Of a DNA stretch of 64,000 nt, positions 58,037 through 64,000 are shown piece by piece. The stretch is from Sambucus nigra (Eukaryota > Streptophyta > Magnoliopsida > Dipsacales > Adoxaceae). Numbering within the stretch: position 1 is the first letter of the stretch; every line of letters starts with the position of its first letter. A program made the translations under genes and the position numbers. The notes below the pieces were generated by a model. The model was not told the DNA's origin and did no database searches. It worked only from the letters and a program-made list of their open reading frames with translations. The stretch spans positions 105,761,709 to 105,825,708 of the forward strand of contig OX422222.1 in assembly GCA_949130495.1 (NCBI GenBank), read 5' to 3'.

Positions 58037-60421
58037 TGTAATACCCACCCCCAAATATTTTATTATTTCTCGCATAAGTTTTAATAATTTGAAAAACATG
58101 GGTTTTGGATCATTATGATTGGGTTTATATCAGTATTTGACTAATTTTGGAGTCATGATGATAATATTGGAAGTTTTGGGTAATAATTAGGAAATTTGAA
58201 GGAATTAAGGAAATGATCATTGTTCGAATGACAAGCCCAAGTGTTTCGGAGTGGAAATTTAACAAGGATAAAAATGAGACCCACTTAAATACTTGAACAG
58301 ACTCGTTAGAATGTCTCTCAAAGGATAGTTCGAACGATAAGCCATTAATGTTCGAACGAGAGGCCGATCTAGTTAAAATGAGCGCAACATAACTTTTAAA
58401 ATCGGAATTCCCTTGTTTGTTGTCGCAATTGCGCCATTTAATGGATGAGGTGTCGAACTCTAGTGATCCCGCATTGGAAAAAAATGGGATTTTAGTATTT
58501 GAGGTGGTTTTATAAGGGTTTTGTTGGTTTATTTTAGGGATTATTAGTTTTGGAAGAGAGAGATAGAGGGGAATGGGTCTCAATTTTTATCATTTATCAT
58601 CCTCTCTTTATCATAAACCACCATGCCATTACCATTCCCCCACTTTATCGCACCTTAGTTTACATGTATTCCTTAATATTTGAGCCATACATACCCATTT
58701 TTACCGTTATTGAGTATATATACAAATTTAGAGGTGTTGTTGGGATTTTTTTGGAGAAGATTAAGATGGAAGATGGAATATTTATGGAGCATGAAGGGTG
58801 TTTTAAAAGAGTTTTCATGGAGGAGAACTTTTTGGAGCAGAGCATCATGTTTAAGGCCACCTTAAGAGGTGGGAGATTTCCATCTTCCTATTAACTTCAT
58901 CCTACCATTGTTGGAGTTTTATTTATGGTTGGAAACTACACTCTTAGTATTAAGATATTATTGGCATATTATTAGTCTAGTTGTTAGATTATAAGACTAG
59001 GGTGCATATGAATAAAATGATGGGTTTCTAGTGAATTGAAATTTTGCATTTTCATAGAATGAAAAAAATACAAAATGTTATTTTGTTAAAAAGTAAATTA
59101 TGAATATTTAAAAGTTATCTTGAAATTTAAGATTGAAATTTTTATCAATGGGTGTATTTCTAGAAATTTGATGTTAAAAGTTTTATGGAATAAAATGTTT
59201 TGAAAATGTTATTTGTCGTGCTAAAATGTTTTGATATAATGATGTTCTAATGTTTTTAACAAAAAAGTAGATTTTATAAAATTGGATATTTGTTGAAGTT
59301 TTGAATAATAAATATGTCCTTTAGTCTTGAAAAATGTATTTTTGTAACTATTTTAAATTTTTTAGAGTAAATCGCATGTTTGATCCGTTGATAGGATTTT
59401 TGATTTAAAATATATCTTTCCATTCATAAAATCTTGTAGTATTTTGAAGCTGAACATATAAACAAGTTTAATGAGGGGTTTATCGGGTTTAAACATGAAA
59501 TAAAGAAATGAGAAATTCCAACCCTTAAAGTGTGTGAAAAAGGTGTTGAAAGGATGATAAGTGTATGCTTTTAAGACTACCTGAATTAATAATGAAAATG
59601 GTATTTTCTTATAAAGTAGTCATATATATTTAGTGATTTCTTGGAAAAGAATATAATGAAATAAATATGTTTCCAACTTGAAAGGAATGTTATTCCAAAA
59701 TTTTAAAGAAGTGTTAATGAGTTCAAAACTCTTAATGAGTTAGTACGGGTAACTTAAGGTGTTTTGAGTAATAACACTTGTGAAATGGGGAAAAGAACAA
59801 GTTTGGAAACCAATGGGTAAAATGGTAATTTTACGTAATGTGGAACATTTTTATGGAATAAAAATATTGGAAAATGTGTTACATATTATTGTCTTAAATG
59901 AACATGCACTTGGAATAAAATCAATGCTAAGTATAAAGGACATGAAATGATGATTTTAAAAGTGTAACAAAAGTTGGAGTGAAATCCCGAGCTTTTACTT
60001 TGATCGGGTTAAGGAAAGTGGAATAATATGGGAATTTACAATTGTTGAAACACATTAATAAGAACTTGGATGACATCGGGATAATTAATGAGGGCGCAGA
60101 GCCCTGGGATAGAAGACCCCAAACCATTGGCCAAAGTATATGGTTGCATAGTCGACTGTGTGGATCCCCTTAAAGTAAGCTCGTATTGGAAGATTTAGAG
60201 AAAAGATAATGAAAATGGAACATGCCAACAAATGGGTTGTGTGGTGAACATATTAAAATACAACCTAACTTGAATGGAATAAATAAATGTTCTGGTACAG
60301 GTAAAATGGACAAGTAGTGTGAAAATTGATTGATGTCCATAAAGTAAAGGAATGGTAAGGTGAAGTGATTAAATGGGTGGTAAGTAACCTAAAGAGGTCC
60401 AACCCATAATTAACACAAGGC
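58037..60421 (+). repeat. 3' LTR of the old gypsy element (truncated at its 3' end)
   Basis: Begins TGTAATACCCACCCCC. Its parts match 23619-24575 and 48533-49160, which together prove that the 24-48 kb element is an insertion. Similarity stops at about 60421, some 700 bp before the expected LTR end, where a different repeat begins. Confidence 0.75.
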
Positions 60422-61400
60422 TGTCTATGTCCATTCCAAGGTTTTTAGGGTCGGGGCTTCTCTGAGCTGGATGCCTCCTTCATTACCCTTTTTTGGGCAT
60501 GCGTACGGTATTGTGTCCTTTCTTGGGATACCGAGTCATAATCGATATGGGTTGATATGTATAGATAGAGTCGCCAACCTATTTTTCATAAAACAGGAAA
60601 AACAATGTTGCCTCCTCGAGAGAACGACATCAAGGACCATAATTATGCTTGCGAAACTAAGCGGTTCAAGGGTTTGGGGAGTATGTTATGGAATAAGAAG
60701 GTGTTAGGCCTCCATCCCACCCTTTTGGTCTCTTATGGGCATGTGTTAATATTTTCCTATTAAACTCCGTGATGTGAGTGCTTATGTGTATAATAAAAAT
60801 GGATAATGGAATCGCTCAACTAACATCATGGATAAAGGCAGAGCAAGGTCATCCTTAGGAGTGTTCCCAAAATATTAATTCAAAGTATAATGTAAGTGTT
60901 TGCCGATTCAAAAGTTGTTATAGACGAACAAATGCGTATATAAGACAAGACACGATCAAGAAAGAATGTAAAATATATGTCAAGAATATATAATAAGAAC
61001 AAGGTAATAAAAGTGTGTTGGAGGACTCGAGTGTAGGTGTTTACCCAAGACACTTATGTAGCCCGAGGAGACATCAAACTTAACTTAGTTCGAAGAAAAT
61101 ATGAGGTGGGGTTCAACCCATGTATATGTACATATGTAGAAAAAGGTGTTTTAGTGTGAAAAAATGTGATGGGAATTCCCCGTTTGGAATTTAATAGTAA
61201 ACTTTCTTTTTCTTATTTTTTACATTTTTCGATGGAAATAAAGTATGTGAAAATACTAATAATAAGAAGTTTGAAGTTAAGATATGTGATGTAATGAAGT
61301 AAATTACTAAAGTGAAAATGAAGTGACTAATGCAAAAATAAGAGAATTTAAAGACAATGGGAGAATTTGACCTCCTTTTGAGGACTTAAAGTGGATCTTG
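60422..61400 (-). repeat. Possible Tat/Ogre-type LTR or leader fragment
   Basis: The minus strand carries TGGCGACTC at 60568-60576, the first nine bases of the primer-binding site found in the Tat element above. The plus strand then runs through AGAGTCGCCAACCTATTTTT and GAAGGTGTTAGGCCTCCATCC (about 60699-60719), which resemble a conserved block of Ogre-like elements as I remember them. No coding domain and no second LTR are in the window. The assignment is tentative. Confidence 0.3.
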
Positions 61401-61579
61401 ATTGTTGATGCACTGATATCATGATGAGATGGTTGCAATAAGAGGATATGGGTGACAATTTACTCAAAAGAGTATGAAAAGGATGGAAGGAACGTGGCAA
61501 CTGGGTTTTAAATAGGGAAGAACTTTGAATTCTAGAGAATTTTCTCCAAATTATGAGAGGGTTGTTCAGGGCATCTACT

Positions 61580-62510
61580 TATAGGTCCAAGGGGTGTCAA
61601 TCAGAAGGGGTATTAACACACTTATAGGCATGGAAACCTAGATGCACTATCGATAGGTAGGGTCCAGGAGTTGCCATTCGGTAGTCTAAGGAAGTTTTTT
61701 TAAAAACATGGTGGTAAAAGGCAAACTGTAAAATAGAATCGCCCACGGGTTGGACCGTCGAAAAGAGATTCAAAGGCCTTTTAGAATACATTAAACCACT
61801 CCCGAGTTTAGGAGTTGATCGAAGTCAAACAGGGCTCGAAAGTTCTTATTGGTCTCTGCATAAGAAATTTCCTAAGGTAAATGGACCGTTGGAAATGGTA
61901 TTCAGTGACCTTTGAGATTTCATTCATCTTCATTTAGTTCGGAGAGTTGACCTAGGTCAAACGGGGTAAAAAGTTCCCCATGATCCATCGGTGTAAAATA
62001 GATTATTCGTTCATACCGTAAGGTTGATTCGTGCATGGGTAGACCATTTGAAAGATAACTAAAATCCATTTGAGGATTCATTCTGCTATGTTTGTGCTGA
62101 AGGGTTGACAAGGGTTGAACGGGGTCGAGAGCATCCAATAGCCTCCAAATCATTTTTCAAGATAAAATGAATCGTTCATTCGAACTGTAAGGCCAATTCT
62201 TACATGGAGAGGATCACTAGAAGGGGATTGATATCCCTTTGAAGATTCATTAACCTTTCACTCAGGAGAGAAAGTTGATTGGAATCAAATGGGGCTCGAG
62301 AGTGCCCAGTGGCCTCCAGATCAATTTCTAATGGTAAAACGGTTCGTTCTTCCAAATTATAAAGCTGATTCATGCATGGGGTAGACAGTTGGAAAGGGTA
62401 TTAAGTTCCCTTCGAAGATTCATTGATATTTTTCTCATAAGAGAATTTTTATCACAGTCAAACGATGCCCGAGAGCGTCGAATGGCCTCAAGATCGCTAC
62501 TCAAAGTATG
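61580..62510. repeat. Degenerate tandem array, unit about 160-180 bp
   Basis: Each unit has GTTGA...GTCAAACGGGGCTCGAGAG, then AATGGCCTCCAGATC, then a GTTCGTTC...CATGGGGTAGA block, then CCTTTGAAGATTCATT. Unit starts fall near 61813, 61944, 62104, 62273 and 62453. Copies are strongly diverged. The unit length is near nucleosomal. Confidence 0.75.
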
Positions 62511-62639
62511 ACCTAGGCTTTGTAGTAAATAAATTAGTGTTATGGAACTAAGGAGTTCTTAGTGGGGTCCTAGCATGTGGTGTCTATATATATCCCCTCG
62601 ACGAAGATCTTGGAACAAGTGAAGACCATCAAATGACAG

Positions 62640-63650
62640 ACACCACATTGATGTCGGGAGAGGTGATTTTAGGTTTATTCCGTGGACCTAGAGGGTGGGA
62701 ATGATCGATTCGAATGGTTAAGGTAAGTTCTAAGGACCTATGGATATGAAGATGATCGATTCAGTAGGTCGAGGTTAACTTTGAGGACATGGGGAGAGGA
62801 ATATGACCGATTCAGTGGGTCGAAGTCTAGGGTGAAAAATTCAACGGGTCATGGTATATCTTAAGGATTAAAGGAGACAAAGACGAATGATTAAATTGGT
62901 CGTTGTCAGTTCTGAGGACCTAATAAGGGGAGGATGATCAATTCTTGAGGTCAAAGTTAGTTATGCAGACCTAAAGTTATGACAACTAATTCTGAGGGGC
63001 GAAAGTCATGATGACCAAAGGTTCTGATGACTAATTCAAAAGGTCGATGCCAATTATGAGGACCTAAAGTTATGATGAATAATCCTTTCGACTGAGGTTA
63101 ATTCTGAGGATCTAAAGTTGGTACGACCAATTATGAGGGCCGAAGTTAATTCGAAGGACCTTAAGTCATAACAGCCAATTCTGAGGCATAAAGTTGTGAT
63201 AACTAATTTTGAGGGCCGAGGTCAATTTTGAGGACTTAAGGTCCCGCCGACCAATTCTGAGGGACGAGTTCAATCCTAAGGGCCTAAACTTATGATGACC
63301 ACCTCTGCGGGCCGAGATCAATTTTGAGGACCTAAAGTTGTGATGACTAATTCTGAGGGCCTAAAGTTATGATGACCAATTTTGAGGGTCGAGATTATGA
63401 TAGCCAATTTTGAGGGTTGAGGTTAATTCTGAGGACTTAAAGTTATGACGAACAATTCTAAGGGTCGAGGTCAATTATGAGGACCCAATTATGAGGACAT
63501 AAGGTTTTGACGCCCAATTCTAATGGCCGAGAATAATTCTGAGTTCATAAAGTTGTGACGACAAATTCTGAGGGTCGATGTTGATTCTGACGACCTAAGC
63601 TTATGACGACCAATTTTGTGGTCGAGGTCAATTCTGGGGACTTAAGTTTG
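62640..63650. repeat. Degenerate tandem array, unit about 48 bp
   Basis: Consensus: GAGGACCTAAAGTTATGA, CGACCAATTCTGAGGGCC, GAGGTCAATTCT. About twenty imperfect copies. The first 250 bp are built of a longer related unit (ATGATCGATTCAGTGGGTCG, then AGGACCTA). It directly follows the 160-180 bp array. Confidence 0.85.
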
Positions 63651-64000
63651 TATCCCGAGGAATTAGTCTCATGGGGAATTTAAGTTACCATGGGGGTGCA
63701 GGTGCAATGGTTGTTCCGTGGGGATTGTGTTGTTTTGAGACACTATTGGGGGGATATCTTGTTGGGGAATTGAAGTAAGCTTCAATGTGGGCGCATCATT
63801 GGTTCTGTTTGGGAAAAAAGTGAATGATTAATTATGCTAGGGACTTGAGAGTTTCTAATAGGCTTAGTGCTAAAAAAACAAGATTTTTTTGGGTAATTTG
63901 AGGTTCCATATTTTTAAGGGATTTTAAAGATTTTTTGGGAAATTTTTGAATTTATTTTAAATTTTTTGGCATTTTCTGTACAAAATTTGAAGAGGGGGGG
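63651..64000. other. Window end, no feature recognised
   Basis: GT- and T-rich sequence after the tandem array. It probably continues the repeat unit that begins near 60422. Confidence 0.4.

Larger units (their letters stand above)
23618..60421 (+). mobile_element. Old plus-strand gypsy element carrying nested insertions
   Basis: The 5' LTR survives as 23618-24575 plus 48533-49857. A primer-binding site lies at 49860. The internal region is 49878-50745 plus 55722-58036. The 3' LTR is 58037-60421. The two LTRs match over about 1.7 kb: 23619-24575 aligns with 58852-59806, and 48533-49160 with 59812-60415. The pol-end-like stretch before 58037 (GGGGATGATATTTC, then AGAGGGAATAA) and the terminal pair TGTAATACCC / GGGGCATTGCA fit a Tekay-type gypsy element. 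Its internal part totals only about 3.2 kb without recognisable domains, so it was non-autonomous or has fully decayed. It is the oldest layer of the nest. Confidence 0.75.

Noticed and set aside
62640..63650. Repeats with short spacing that could suggest a CRISPR or regulatory array
   Set aside because: Spacers are repeats themselves and all units are diverged; this is a decayed tandem array.
1..64000. Search for tRNA, rRNA, host genes or a bacterial-type system
   Set aside because: No cloverleaf-like stretch, rRNA core or housekeeping domain was recognised by eye; a tRNAscan or Rfam run would be needed to exclude short RNA genes.

Overview
The window looks like nuclear DNA from a flowering plant, probably a repeat-rich heterochromatic region. 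It is AT-rich, has no recognisable host housekeeping gene, RNA gene or bacterial-type operon, and is largely built of LTR retrotransposons inserted into one another. I cannot name the species. No database search was possible; family names (Ty1/copia Tork-like and SIRE/Maximus-like, Ty3/gypsy Tekay/Del-like and Tat-like) rest on motifs, domain order, primer-binding sites and LTR ends read from the sequence.

Layout. 1-2366: AT-rich, nothing recognised. 2367-4749: truncated, decayed copia element on the minus strand. 6815-11974: second decayed copy of the same copia family with both LTRs. 12221-16257: internally deleted Tekay-like gypsy element with a TTAAT target-site duplication (TSD). 16860-18360: possible LTR/gag scraps and a small foldback element. 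19171-23617: gag-only SIRE-like copia element that has lost one LTR. 23618-60421: an old plus-strand gypsy element with several insertions. Its 5' LTR is split by a Tekay-like element (24576-48527, TSD AAAAC). That element's 3' LTR is in turn split by a young Tat-lineage element (27657-42166, TSD ATATC). The old element's internal part is split by a second gag-only SIRE-like copy (50746-55716, TSD GGGCC). 60422-64000: a possible Tat/Ogre-type LTR region with two long degenerate tandem arrays.

The Tat element is the most informative part. Its 1,185-bp LTRs look identical by eye. On the minus strand it carries gag-protease, reverse transcriptase, a degenerate RNase H, a second archaeal-type RNase H and integrase, all in one frame interrupted by three stop codons. 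Between integrase and the 3' LTR, in the opposite orientation, lies a five-exon gene for a plant-mobile-domain protein. Its introns are all phase 0, and the last intron consists mostly of about ten copies of a 57-bp hairpin-forming repeat. The integrase zinc-binding module appears twice in tandem.

A second unexplained pattern joins two unrelated LTR families. The Tekay-like LTRs carry about ten copies of a palindrome around CGAATCGATTCG. The SIRE-like LTRs carry about seven copies around CGGACCGGTCCG, just upstream of a TATA-like motif. Both fit one degenerate palindrome, CGRAYCGRTYCG.
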